Of a stretch of DNA of 64,000 nucleotides, positions 41,831 through 50,872 are shown piece after piece. Under the pieces are notes generated by a model. The model saw nothing but the letters and a program-made list of their open reading frames with translations. It was not told the origin of the DNA and ran no database searches. The DNA comes from Mixta intestinalis (GTDB lineage Bacteria; Pseudomonadota; Gammaproteobacteria; Enterobacterales; Enterobacteriaceae), in NCBI RefSeq assembly GCF_009914055.1, contig NZ_CP028271.1, forward strand, positions 372,001 through 436,000, written 5' to 3'. Position 1 is the stretch's first letter. Each line of letters begins with the position of its first letter. The translations under genes were made by a program, and so were the position numbers.

Positions 41831-42934
41831 ATGCAAAGAACAACCGCCCCTTTTCGCGCCGACGTGGTTGGCAGTTTCTTACGTCCCGCCGCGATTAAAC
41901 GCGCGCGTGAGCAGTTTGCCGCGGGCGAAATCGATGCCGCCGCGCTGCGTCGTGTAGAAGATGAAGAAATTCGTCATGTCGTTGAACAGCAGCGCGCTGC
42001 CGGACTACAGGTTGTCACCGATGGTGAATTCCGCCGTGCCTGGTGGCACTTCGACTTCTTTGATGGCTTACAGGGCGTAGAGCGCTACGAAGCGGAGCAG
42101 GGCATCCAGTTTAACGGTATCCAGACAAAAGCACGCGGCGTGCGCGTCACCGGCAAGCTGGGTTTCGGCGATCATCCCATGCTGGAAGATTTCCGTTTCC
42201 TGCAAAGCATCAGCGGCGATGCGGTAGCGAAAATGACTATTCCCAGCCCGAGCGTACTGCATTTTCGCGGCGGGCGTAAAATGATCGACGCTGAAGTTTA
42301 TCCCGATCTGACCGACTATTTTGACGATCTGGCGCTGACTTACCGCGATGCGATTAAGGCGTTTTACGACGCTGGCTGCCGTTATTTGCAGCTGGATGAT
42401 ACGGTCTGGGCCTATCTCTGTTCGGAAGATCAGAAGCAGCAGATTCGTGAGCGCGGCGATAACCCGGATGAGCTGGCGCACACCTACGCCCGGGTGCTGA
42501 ATAAAGCGCTGGAAGATAAGCCTGCCGATCTGACCGTTGGTCTGCACGTTTGCCGCGGTAACTTCCGCTCCACCTGGATTTCTGAAGGCGGCTATGAGCC
42601 GGTGGCGGAAATTCTTTTCGGCGGCGTAAATATCGATGCGTTCTTTCTGGAGTACGATAACGAGCGTTCAGGAGGGTTTGAACCGCTGCGCTTTATCAAA
42701 CCGGGTCATCAGCAGGTGGTGCTGGGATTGATCACTACCAAGCAGGGTGAGCTGGAAGATCCGCAGAGTGTCAAAGCACGGATCAAAGAAGCTACGCAAT
42801 ATGTTGATATTAACCAAATTTGCCTGAGCCCACAGTGCGGTTTCGCTTCAACGGAAGAGGGGAACAACCTCAGCGAGGCGCAGCAGTGGGATAAACTGCG
42901 TTTGGTGGTGGATATCGCAAAAAACGTCTGGTAA
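41831..42934 (+). CDS. MetE-core (YxjG/H-like) cobalamin-independent methyltransferase
   Basis: 367 residues from ATG 41831, with AGGAG nine bases before; the TTG at 41822 is too close to that site. It is only the catalytic barrel of MetE: VTDGEFRRAWWHFDFF, QLDDTVWAYL, GLHVCRGNF with the zinc Cys/His, FLEYDNERSGGFEPLRF and the third-ligand region ICLSPQCGFAS. It lacks the N-terminal half of full MetE. Short MetE-core enzymes methylate homocysteine or related thiols, some using donors other than methyltetrahydrofolate. Upstream MetJ and MetR sites place it in methionine metabolism. It is single and not in E. coli at this locus. Confidence 0.85.
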   Translation: MQRTTAPFRADVVGSFLRPAAIKRAREQFAAGEIDAAALRRVEDEEIRHVVEQQRAAGLQVVTDGEFRRAWWHFDFFDGLQGVERYEAEQGIQFNGIQTKARGVRVTGKLGFGDHPMLEDFRFLQSISGDAVAKMTIPSPSVLHFRGGRKMIDAEVYPDLTDYFDDLALTYRDAIKAFYDAGCRYLQLDDTVWAYLCSEDQKQQIRERGDNPDELAHTYARVLNKALEDKPADLTVGLHVCRGNFRSTWISEGGYEPVAEILFGGVNIDAFFLEYDNERSGGFEPLRFIKPGHQQVVLGLITTKQGELEDPQSVKARIKEATQYVDINQICLSPQCGFASTEEGNNLSEAQQWDKLRLVVDIAKNVW

Positions 42935-43340
42935 CTGGCGTAAATTTGTGCAGCCAGGCGCGTGAAAACGCGCCTTTTGTGCATTTTGCCGTAGATAAAC
43001 GCAGAAAATTACGCCGCGTTAATAAAAAGAAAGTCATATCATGTAATGTGCTTACGGCATACTTTGAAGTGATTATCTGTCGTAGGGCTTATATTCACTA
43101 TATCACTCTGCTTTTCCAATCCTGTATTGCCTTTCGCCGCTATAAACGTTTTACTTATCCTCCTTATCGCGGTTTCCCTCTGTGAAAAGAATAAAGCAGC
43201 TCAAACCAACTGCGCCCCACGTCGTGAATATGCATAAACTTAGGTTATTGCCTGAAGCGATAATAATTTTAGCGCAGAGAGGGTGCGACAGGACTTAACA
43301 CAACATCCACCGCAACATCAGTAACAGGCAATACGGTTCT
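42935..43340. other. Gap between the MetE-core gene and brnQ
   Basis: Besides the terminator at 42956, it holds about 360 bases of AT-rich leader or promoter DNA before brnQ. The run GAAGCGATAATAATTTTAGCG (43254-43274 approximately) could hold a -10. No other gene is supported. Confidence 0.55.
42956..42978 (+). terminator. Terminator of the MetE-core gene
   Basis: AGGCGCG, loop TGAAAA, CGCGCCTTTT. A good rho-independent terminator. Confidence 0.8.
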
Positions 43341-44660
43341 ATGACACATCGTTTAACGTCGAAAGACATCATTGCGCTGGGCTTTATGACTTTCGCCCTG
43401 TTTGTTGGCGCAGGCAATATTATCTTCCCTCCGATGGTTGGTTTGCAGTCAGGCGAACACGTCTGGACTGCGGCGCTCGGTTTTCTGGTTACCGCCGTTG
43501 GGCTTCCGGTTATGACGGTTATCGCGCTGGCGCGCGTAGGCGGCGGTATCGATGCGCTCAGTACGCCGATCGGTAAAGCCGCGGGCGTCCTGCTGGCAAC
43601 GGTTTGTTACCTTGCCGTTGGGCCACTGTTCGCTACGCCGCGTACCGCCACCGTTTCCTTTGAAATCGGCATTGCGCCATTAACCGGCGACGGCCCGCTG
43701 CCGCTGTTCATCTACAGCCTGATCTACTTTGCGCTGGTCATTGGTGTATCGCTCTATCCTGGCAAACTGCTGGATACGGTAGGCCATATCCTTGCGCCGC
43801 TGAAAATCGTCGCGCTGGTCGTGCTGGGCGTTGCCGCGCTGCTGTGGCCTGCGGGAACGTCAATTACGGCGACTGAAGCTTATCAAAATGCAGCGTTTTC
43901 CAGCGGTTTCGTTAACGGCTATCTCACGATGGATACGCTGGGTGCGCTGGTATTCGGCATCGTTATCGTTAACGCCGCGCGTTCTCGTGGTGTCGAAGAG
44001 GCGAGCCTGCTGACGCGTTACACCATTCTGGCAGGGATTATCGCAGGCGTTGGCCTGACGCTGGTCTATCTCAGTCTGTTTAAGCTGGGTGCTGGTAGCG
44101 GTTCGCTGGCCGACCAGAATGCTAACGGCGCGGCGATCCTGCATGCCTACGTTCAGCATACTTTCGGTGGTATGGGCAGTTTCTTCCTGGCGGCGCTGAT
44201 TTTCATCGCCTGTATGGTAACGGCGGTGGGCCTGACCTGCGCCTGCGCGGAGTTCTTTGCTCAGTATCTGCCGTTCTCCTACAAGACGCTGGTATTTATT
44301 CTCGGCCTGTTCTCAATGGTGGTGTCCAATCTTGGCCTGAGCCATTTGATTCAGATCTCCATCCCGGTGCTGACGGCGATCTATCCGCCCTGCATCGTGC
44401 TGATTGTGCTGAGTTTCACGCTGAGCTGGTGGAATAAAAGCTCACGCATCGTTGCGCCGACCATGCTTGTTAGTCTGGTATTTGGTATCATCGACGCGAT
44501 TAAAAGCACCAGCTTTAAAGATGCGCTGCCTGCCATCAGCCAGCACCTGCCGCTGGCCGAGCAGGGCCTGGCCTGGTTACCGCCTTCACTGGCTATGCTG
44601 GTTATCGCGGTCGTCGCCGATCGTCTGATGGGCGCACAGCCAGTCAGCGCGCATCATTGA
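43341..44660 (+). CDS. brnQ: Branched-chain amino acid:Na+ symporter BrnQ
   Basis: 439 residues, identical in length to E. coli BrnQ. Twelve membrane helices begin with IIALGFMTFALFVGAGNIIFPPMVGLQ. FATPRTATVSFEIG, the central VNAARSRGVEEAS and the C-terminal helices match the LIVCS family. It imports leucine, isoleucine and valine across the inner membrane. The ATG has only AACAGGCAAT upstream. It is followed by a terminator and then proY, as in E. coli. Confidence 0.95.
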   Translation: MTHRLTSKDIIALGFMTFALFVGAGNIIFPPMVGLQSGEHVWTAALGFLVTAVGLPVMTVIALARVGGGIDALSTPIGKAAGVLLATVCYLAVGPLFATPRTATVSFEIGIAPLTGDGPLPLFIYSLIYFALVIGVSLYPGKLLDTVGHILAPLKIVALVVLGVAALLWPAGTSITATEAYQNAAFSSGFVNGYLTMDTLGALVFGIVIVNAARSRGVEEASLLTRYTILAGIIAGVGLTLVYLSLFKLGAGSGSLADQNANGAAILHAYVQHTFGGMGSFFLAALIFIACMVTAVGLTCACAEFFAQYLPFSYKTLVFILGLFSMVVSNLGLSHLIQISIPVLTAIYPPCIVLIVLSFTLSWWNKSSRIVAPTMLVSLVFGIIDAIKSTSFKDALPAISQHLPLAEQGLAWLPPSLAMLVIAVVADRLMGAQPVSAHH

Positions 44661-44679
44661 ACTTGATTCAATTCGCTAT

Positions 44680-44705
44680 AACCACGGGCTCGCCCGTGGT
44701 TTTTC
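44680..44705 (+). terminator. Terminator between brnQ and proY
   Basis: AACCACGGGC pairs with GCCCGTGGTT around a short TC loop, followed by a T run (44699-44704). Confidence 0.85.
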
Positions 44706-44728
44706 ATTTCCACAGGTAAGATGTCATT

Positions 44729-46078
44729 ATGCAAGAAACCAATAAGCTCAAACGGGGACTGAGCACGCGCCATATCCGTTTTATGGCGCTGGGATCGGCG
44801 ATTGGTACCGGGCTGTTCTACGGTTCTGCCGATGCAATTAAAATGGCCGGGCCGAGTGTCCTGCTGGCCTATATTATCGGTGGCGTCGTCGCCTATATCA
44901 TCATGCGCGCGCTGGGTGAAATGTCGGTCAATAACCCGCAGTCCAGCTCATTTTCACGCTATGCGCAGGATTATCTGGGGCCGATGGCAGGCTATATTAC
45001 CGGCTGGACCTACTGCTTTGAAATCCTGATCGTCGCCATTGCCGACGTTACCGCTTTCGGCATCTATATGGGCGTCTGGTTCCCGGAAGTACCGCACTGG
45101 ATCTGGGTTCTGAGCGTGGTGTTGATTATCGGCGGCATTAACCTGATGAGCGTTAAAGTCTTCGGGGAAGTCGAGTTTTGGTTCTCCTTCTTCAAGGTGG
45201 CTACCATCATTATTATGATCGTGGCGGGCTTTGGAATGATTATCTGGGGAATCGGTAACGGCGGGCAACCGACCGGTATCAGCAACCTCTGGACCAACGG
45301 CGGTTTCTTTGCCCACGGTGTGGTCGGCATGCTGCTCTCGCTGCAAATGGTGATGTTCGCCTACGGCGGTATTGAAATCATCGGTATCACCGCTGGTGAG
45401 GCGGAAGATCCGGAAAAATCGATACCGCGCGCTATTAACTCAGTGCCGTGGCGTATTCTGGTTTTCTATGTTGGGACGCTGTTTGTCATTATGTCGATCT
45501 ATCCCTGGAATCAGGTTGGCACTCAGGGCAGCCCCTTCGTTTTGACTTTCCAGCATCTGGGGATCGCGGCGGCGGCCTCGATTCTGAACTTCGTGGTGAT
45601 TACCGCGTCACTGTCGGCGATTAACAGCGATGTGTTCGGCGTAGGACGTATGCTGCACGGCATGGCACAGCAGGGCCACGCGCCGAAAGTCTTTATGAAA
45701 GTCTCCGGGCGCGGCATTCCGTGGGTGACGGTAGTGGTGATGATGCTGGCGATGCTGATTGCCGTTTATCTCAACTATCTGATGCCGGAAAAAGTGTTCC
45801 TGGTGATCGCTTCGCTGGCTACCTTCGCTACCGTCTGGGTATGGATCATGATTCTGTGCTCACAGATTGCTTTTCGCCGCACCCTGAATAAACAGCAGGC
45901 GCAGGCGCTGAAGTTTGCGCTGCCGGGCGGCAGCTATACCGCTGCTTTCGGCGTGCTGTTCCTGATATTTATTATCGGCATGATTGGTTATTTCCCGGAT
46001 ACTCGCGTATCGCTTTATGTGGGCGCGATCTGGATAGTGTTGCTGCTGGCGGGCTATAAGCTGGTGAAAAAATCGTAG
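44729..46078 (+). CDS. proY: Proline-specific permease ProY (APC family)
   Basis: 449 residues. It begins KLKRGLSTRHIRFMALGSAIGTGLFYGSADAI with the APC hallmark GSAIGTGLF. FSRYAQDYLGPMAGYITGW, GITAGEAEDPEKSIPRAIN and INSDVFGVGRMLHGMA are conserved with E. coli ProY. Twelve helices. It is a cryptic proline permease in E. coli and Salmonella. It lies behind brnQ with a terminator between, so it probably has its own promoter or relies on read-through. Confidence 0.92.
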   Translation: MQETNKLKRGLSTRHIRFMALGSAIGTGLFYGSADAIKMAGPSVLLAYIIGGVVAYIIMRALGEMSVNNPQSSSFSRYAQDYLGPMAGYITGWTYCFEILIVAIADVTAFGIYMGVWFPEVPHWIWVLSVVLIIGGINLMSVKVFGEVEFWFSFFKVATIIIMIVAGFGMIIWGIGNGGQPTGISNLWTNGGFFAHGVVGMLLSLQMVMFAYGGIEIIGITAGEAEDPEKSIPRAINSVPWRILVFYVGTLFVIMSIYPWNQVGTQGSPFVLTFQHLGIAAAASILNFVVITASLSAINSDVFGVGRMLHGMAQQGHAPKVFMKVSGRGIPWVTVVVMMLAMLIAVYLNYLMPEKVFLVIASLATFATVWVWIMILCSQIAFRRTLNKQQAQALKFALPGGSYTAAFGVLFLIFIIGMIGYFPDTRVSLYVGAIWIVLLLAGYKLVKKS

Positions 46079-46082
46079 ACAT

Positions 46083-46110
46083 AAATAAGCCGCAGCAATG
46101 CGGCTTATTT
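46083..46110. terminator. Bidirectional terminator between proY and the YbdG-like gene
   Basis: AAATAAGCCGCA (46083-46094), loop GCAA, TGCGGCTTATTT (46099-46110). A perfect 12-base stem with A and T ends, between convergent genes. Confidence 0.9.
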
Positions 46111-46119
46111 ACAGGCGCG

Positions 46120-47370
46120 TTATTTAACTACCGAGGCGCTGAGCAACTGCATGTCGTGACCGGTCGGCGTCTGATGTACACGCAGGCCAAAAGCGGGCAG
46201 AACGGCGTAAATATGGTCGAAGATATCAGACTGGATACGCTCATATTCAAGCCAGACGGTGGTGTTAGTAAAGGCATATACCTCCAGCGGCAGGCCATCT
46301 GAGCCAGGCGCCAGCTGACGTACCATCAGGGTCATATTTTGGTGGATTTCCGGATGGTTTCTTAGCCAGGCTTCAAGCCATGCGCGGAAGGTGCCGACGT
46401 TGGTTAAATGACGTCCGTTTAGCGGCGTACTCAGATCACAGCTTAATTCAGCGTTATGCTGGGTGACCTCAGCAATTTTTTGATCGATGTAGGGCGCTAA
46501 CAGCTGCGCACGCTGTAACGCCGCCAGCTCGTCCTCGTTAAGAAAGTGAATGCTGGTGGTATCAATATTCAGGCTACGTTTAATACGGCGTCCGCCCGAT
46601 TCTGACATCCCTCGCCAGTTTTTAAATGAATCAGCAATCAGCGCGTAGGTGGGGATAGTGGTAATCGTATTATCCCAGTTGCGTACTTTCACCGTTGTCA
46701 GCCCAATATCGATAACCGCACCGTCTGCGCCATATTTAGGCATATCCAGCCAGTCGTTTAGCTTCAGCATATCGTTAGCGGAAAGCTGAATACCTGCCAC
46801 CAGCCCCAGGATTGGGTCTTTAAATACCAGCATCAGTACCGCAGTCATCGCACCTAACCCGGTAATCAGCACCAGCGGTGACTTACCCAGCAGCAACGAA
46901 ATGATCATGATGGCGAACAGAATGGCGGCTACCAGCTTAATGCCCTGAAAAATACCGCGCAGCGGCAGCTGATGAGCAATAGCGCTGTTGGCGGAAAGTT
47001 CCAGCAGGATATCCAGCAGCGAAAAAAGCACCAGCAGCGTGAACAGCATCATCCACACCTGTGAAATCATCATCAGGATCGCATACAGCGGCTCGCCGTC
47101 ATGTAAAAACAGACTGGTCTGGATATTCAGTAAGACGCCCTGCATCAGCAGTGCAAAGCGGTTGAACAAAAGATTATCGATTAATGATTTCGGCCACTGA
47201 TAGCTGGAAGCGTAAGCGTAGCGTTTTAGCAACGGCAGCACTACGCGGTGCAGCAACAGGTGCACTATTAGCGAAATGAACAGGATAATCGCCACGACTG
47301 AGGCTAGCGAAAGTGGTGTCGCGTAAGGCACGCCAAAATGATTAAGCCAGTAAAGGATCTGGTGCTGCAT
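46120..47370 (-). CDS. ybdG: Mechanosensitive ion channel YbdG/MscM
   Basis: 416 residues, close to E. coli YbdG. Five N-terminal membrane helices precede the MscS-type pore helix and core: GLGAMTAVLMLVFKDPILGLVAGIQLSANDMLKLNDWLDMPKYGADGAVIDIGLTTVKVRNWDNTITTIP is the most conserved part of the family. The C-terminal domain ends LRVHQTPTGHD. It acts as a small-conductance channel of the inner membrane under hypo-osmotic stress. The locus differs from E. coli, where ybdG lies near nfsB. Confidence 0.9.
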   Translation of the reverse strand: MQHQILYWLNHFGVPYATPLSLASVVAIILFISLIVHLLLHRVVLPLLKRYAYASSYQWPKSLIDNLLFNRFALLMQGVLLNIQTSLFLHDGEPLYAILMMISQVWMMLFTLLVLFSLLDILLELSANSAIAHQLPLRGIFQGIKLVAAILFAIMIISLLLGKSPLVLITGLGAMTAVLMLVFKDPILGLVAGIQLSANDMLKLNDWLDMPKYGADGAVIDIGLTTVKVRNWDNTITTIPTYALIADSFKNWRGMSESGGRRIKRSLNIDTTSIHFLNEDELAALQRAQLLAPYIDQKIAEVTQHNAELSCDLSTPLNGRHLTNVGTFRAWLEAWLRNHPEIHQNMTLMVRQLAPGSDGLPLEVYAFTNTTVWLEYERIQSDIFDHIYAVLPAFGLRVHQTPTGHDMQLLSASVVK

Positions 47371-47539
47371 ATTTTCTCCCTGAGAAAGACTTGTCCTGGT
47401 TATTTAACAATGCGGCGTAACGGCGGCGATTTTTCGCCTTTGGCGAGCAAGCAGGCCGCCTCGCCTGCATTAAGCAGGGCGAGTCTATCAAAGCCTGGGA
47501 CGAAGGGGTATCGTAAACTGACCAGCGTCGCCGGTGACG

Positions 47540-48121
47540 TTAAAGCTGCTGTGCCGCGGCGCGCGCCATCAGCCGGGGATAAAACTGCCAGAAAAGTGTT
47601 TCGAAGGCAGAATAATTAGCGTGAAAATCGGTCCATGAATCGCTAAGCGCCGCCAGCCGTGGACGGCGTGAGGCCATGCCGCGCAGCACCTGTTGCAGAT
47701 AATCAGCTTCAGCATAACGTTCCATCCAGCGTTCGCGCCACAAATAGTGATTCAGACGCTGAAACCCTTCCGGCGATTGAGGAAGCATCGGCTCGATTTG
47801 TCTCTGCGCCTGAGCGAGAAACAGCGGCAGCGGCTGGTCAGTTACGAGACGATCCCAGTGACGTGAAAGAAAGTGGTCCCAGACGACATCCAGCGTGATC
47901 GGCGCTACCCGGCGCGTGCTGTCGCGGAACAGACGTTTAGCGTTGCGCACTTCCGGCAGTGCGTCGGTCAGTGCGTCAAGACGCCGATGCAGCGCGATGC
48001 CAGCGGCGATATCGGCAGGCCAGTGCGGCAGCGGATCGCCACGCACATAATCCGCCATCAGATTGCCCACCAGGGAGCTGCTGGCCAGCGAGGCCAGATG
48101 AAGATGTGCAAGAAAGTTCAT
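47540..48121 (-). CDS. acpH: Acyl carrier protein phosphodiesterase
   Basis: 193 residues (E. coli 193). The N-terminus is MNFLAHLHLA, with NLMADYVRG and GIALHRRLDALTD, then VVWDHFLSRHW. His and Asp residues of these motifs bind Mn2+ in the HD-like fold. It removes the 4'-phosphopantetheine arm from acyl carrier protein. It is divergent from queA by 103 bases, as in E. coli. Confidence 0.95.
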   Translation of the reverse strand: MNFLAHLHLASLASSSLVGNLMADYVRGDPLPHWPADIAAGIALHRRLDALTDALPEVRNAKRLFRDSTRRVAPITLDVVWDHFLSRHWDRLVTDQPLPLFLAQAQRQIEPMLPQSPEGFQRLNHYLWRERWMERYAEADYLQQVLRGMASRRPRLAALSDSWTDFHANYSAFETLFWQFYPRLMARAAAQQL

Positions 48122-48224
48122 CCACGGAGTATACGCTAACAGAATGGTTACCGGGTAACAGTTCAGAATTTGCCGCTTTTCCGCTAGACTATGCCGCCTG
48201 TTTGTTATCCGTAAGACACTATGT

Positions 48225-49295
48225 ATGCGCGTTGCCGATTTTTCTTTTGAATTACCAGAGTCGTTGATTGCCCACTATCCGCAGCCTCAGCGCAGCGGAT
48301 GTCGGCTATTGTCGCTGAACGGCCCCGATGGCGCGCTAAGCCACGGCGTCTTTACCGATGTACTTGATAAGCTGAATCCCGGCGATCTGCTGGTATTTAA
48401 CAATACCCGCGTTATTCCGGCCCGTGTTTACGGGCGCAAAGCCAGCGGTGGTAAGATAGAAATGCTGGTGGAGCGGATGCTGGATGACAAGCGAGTGCTG
48501 GCACACGTGCGCGCCTCTAAAGCGCCGAAACCGGGCACGGCGCTGCTGTTTGGCGATGATGAAAGCGTACGGGCTACGATGGTAGCGCGCCATGACGCAC
48601 TGTTTGAAATCGAATTTGACGATGCGCGTAGCGTGCTTGATATCCTGAACGCTATTGGTCATATGCCACTGCCACCCTATATCGATCGCCCTGACGAAGA
48701 GGCGGACCGCGAGCTTTACCAAACGGTCTACAGCGCGAAACCGGGTGCGGTTGCTGCACCAACCGCTGGTCTGCACTTTGACGAGCCGTTGCTGGCGGCA
48801 CTGCGTGAGAAAGGTGTGGAAATGGCGTTTGTTACGCTGCATGTCGGTGCAGGCACTTTCCAGCCGGTACGCGTGGACAGTATCGAAGACCATATTATGC
48901 ACTCCGAGTATGCTGAAGTGCCGCAGGACGTGGTGGACGCCGTGTTAGCCTGTAAAGCGCGCGGGAACCGTGTTGTCGCGGTGGGGACAACGTCGGTACG
49001 TTCGCTGGAAAGTGCGGCTCAGGCAGCCCAGGATGCGCTTATCGCACCGTTCTTTGATGATACCCAAATTTTTATCTATCCGGGCTATCGTTATCAGGTC
49101 ATTGATGCGCTGATCACCAATTTCCATCTGCCGGAATCGACGTTGATTATGCTGGTTTCCGCTTTTGCAGGCTATCGTCATACGATGAATGCCTACTATG
49201 AGGCGGTAGCACAGCAGTATCGCTTCTTCAGTTACGGCGATGCGATGTTTATTACCCGTAATCCCCAGGCGCCGGACGAGACAATTGGCGTCTGA
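48225..49295 (+). CDS. queA: tRNA preQ1(34) S-adenosylmethionine ribosyltransferase-isomerase
   Basis: 356 residues (E. coli 356). Features are MRVADFSFELPESLIAHYP, LLVFNNTRVIPARVYGRK, AAPTAGLHFDEPLL and TNFHLPESTLIMLVSAFAG. It converts preQ1 in tRNA to epoxyqueuosine. It heads the queA-tgt-yajC-secD-secF cluster. An alternative ATG four bases earlier (48221) is out of frame. Confidence 0.97.
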   Translation: MRVADFSFELPESLIAHYPQPQRSGCRLLSLNGPDGALSHGVFTDVLDKLNPGDLLVFNNTRVIPARVYGRKASGGKIEMLVERMLDDKRVLAHVRASKAPKPGTALLFGDDESVRATMVARHDALFEIEFDDARSVLDILNAIGHMPLPPYIDRPDEEADRELYQTVYSAKPGAVAAPTAGLHFDEPLLAALREKGVEMAFVTLHVGAGTFQPVRVDSIEDHIMHSEYAEVPQDVVDAVLACKARGNRVVAVGTTSVRSLESAAQAAQDALIAPFFDDTQIFIYPGYRYQVIDALITNFHLPESTLIMLVSAFAGYRHTMNAYYEAVAQQYRFFSYGDAMFITRNPQAPDETIGV

Positions 49296-49365
49296 CTAAC
49301 CGACGCTGCAACGGCGGCGTCGTTGTGTTAATTATGCATCAGACTGTTTCTCTGATGGAGGCAAC

Positions 49366-50490
49366 GTGAAGTTTGAACTTGATACTAAAGATGGCCGCGC
49401 ACGTCGTGGCCGTCTGATTTTTGAGCGTGGCGTAGTGGAAACTCCGGCTTTTATGCCGGTAGGAACTTACGGCACGGTAAAAGGCATGACGCCGGAAGAA
49501 GTAAAAGAAACCGGCGCGCAAATTTTGCTGGGCAATACTTTCCACCTTTGGCTGCGTCCGGGCCAGGAAATCATGAAACTGCATGGCGATCTGCATGACT
49601 TTATGCAGTGGCCGGGTCCGATTCTTACCGATTCAGGCGGTTTTCAGGTCTTTAGCCTTGGCGATATCCGTAAAATTACCGAAGCCGGGGTACATTTCCG
49701 CAATCCAATTAACGGCGATGCAATTTTTCTCGATCCAGAGAAATCCATGGAGATCCAGTACGATCTCGGTTCCGATATCGTCATGATCTTCGATGAATGT
49801 ACGCCTTATCCGGCAGACTGGGATTACGCTAAGCGCTCAATGGAAATGTCGCTGCGCTGGGCAAAACGCAGCCGTGAGCATTTCGATAAGCTCGGCAACA
49901 AAAATGCGCTGTTTGGTATTATTCAGGGCAGCGTTTACGAAGATTTACGTGATGTCTCCGTCAAAGGGCTGGTGGAGATTGGCTTTGATGGTTACGCTGT
50001 GGGCGGCCTGGCGGTTGGCGAGCCAAAAGAGGATATGCATCGAATTCTGGAGCATGTCTGCCCGCAAATTCCGGAAGATAAGCCGCGCTACCTGATGGGC
50101 GTTGGTAAGCCGGAAGATCTGGTGGAAGGCGTGAGGCGCGGTATCGATATGTTCGACTGCGTCATGCCCACGCGCAATGCGCGTAACGGTCACCTGTTCG
50201 TTACCGATGGCGTAGTAAAAATCCGTAATGCTAAGCATAAAGATGATACGTCGCCGCTGGATGCAGAGTGTGATTGCTACACCTGTCGCAATTATAGTCG
50301 CGCCTACTTGCACCATCTCGATCGCTGTAACGAAATACTGGGTGCCCGTTTGAATACCATTCATAATTTGCGTTACTACCAGCGCGTGATGGCGGGTTTA
50401 CGCAAGGCCATTGAAGAAGGTAAATTAGAGCACTTCGTCAGTGACTTCTATACGCGGAAAGGCAAAGCGGTTCCGCCATTAAACGATTGA
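49366..50490 (+). CDS. tgt: tRNA-guanine transglycosylase
   Basis: 374 residues. The start is GTG with ATGGAGGC upstream. Catalytic Asp is in LTDSGGFQVFSL (near residue 89) and the nucleophile Asp in MFDCVMPTRNARNG (near 264). Zinc ligands are CDCYTC with His further on (HHLDRC). It swaps guanine 34 for preQ1 in GUN-anticodon tRNAs. It follows queA by 70 bases. Confidence 0.97.
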   Translation: MKFELDTKDGRARRGRLIFERGVVETPAFMPVGTYGTVKGMTPEEVKETGAQILLGNTFHLWLRPGQEIMKLHGDLHDFMQWPGPILTDSGGFQVFSLGDIRKITEAGVHFRNPINGDAIFLDPEKSMEIQYDLGSDIVMIFDECTPYPADWDYAKRSMEMSLRWAKRSREHFDKLGNKNALFGIIQGSVYEDLRDVSVKGLVEIGFDGYAVGGLAVGEPKEDMHRILEHVCPQIPEDKPRYLMGVGKPEDLVEGVRRGIDMFDCVMPTRNARNGHLFVTDGVVKIRNAKHKDDTSPLDAECDCYTCRNYSRAYLHHLDRCNEILGARLNTIHNLRYYQRVMAGLRKAIEEGKLEHFVSDFYTRKGKAVPPLND

Positions 50491-50514
50491 TAATTAAACA
50501 ATGAGGGAAATTTG

Positions 50515-50850
50515 ATGAGTTTTTTCATTTCTGACGCAGTGGCAGCAACAGGCGCACCTTCTCAGGGAAGTCCGTATTCTCTGGTGATTATGCTGGTCGT
50601 ATTCGGCCTGATTTTTTACTTCATGATCCTGCGTCCGCAGCAAAAACGTGCCAAAGAGCATAAAAAACTGATGGACTCTATTTCAAAAGGCGAGGAAGTG
50701 CTTACTACCGGTGGTCTGGTAGGACGCGTCACCAAGGTAGCAGAAACTGGCTATATCACTATTGCGCTGAATGATAACAATGAAGTAATTATCAAACGTG
50801 ATTTCGTGGCTGCCGTTCTGCCGAAAGGTACGATGAAGGCGCTTAATTGA
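50515..50850 (+). CDS. yajC: Sec translocon accessory subunit YajC
   Basis: 111 residues from ATG 50515 (a TTG is immediately upstream). One membrane helix (LVIMLVVFGLIFYFMILRPQQKR) precedes a small cytoplasmic domain (GEEVLTTGGLVGRVTKV). It forms a complex with SecD and SecF and contacts AcrB in E. coli. GAGGGAAATTTG precedes. It is 24 bases after tgt. Confidence 0.95.
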   Translation: MSFFISDAVAATGAPSQGSPYSLVIMLVVFGLIFYFMILRPQQKRAKEHKKLMDSISKGEEVLTTGGLVGRVTKVAETGYITIALNDNNEVIIKRDFVAAVLPKGTMKALN

Positions 50851-50872
50851 TTGTTTTCCTAAGGGAACTGCC

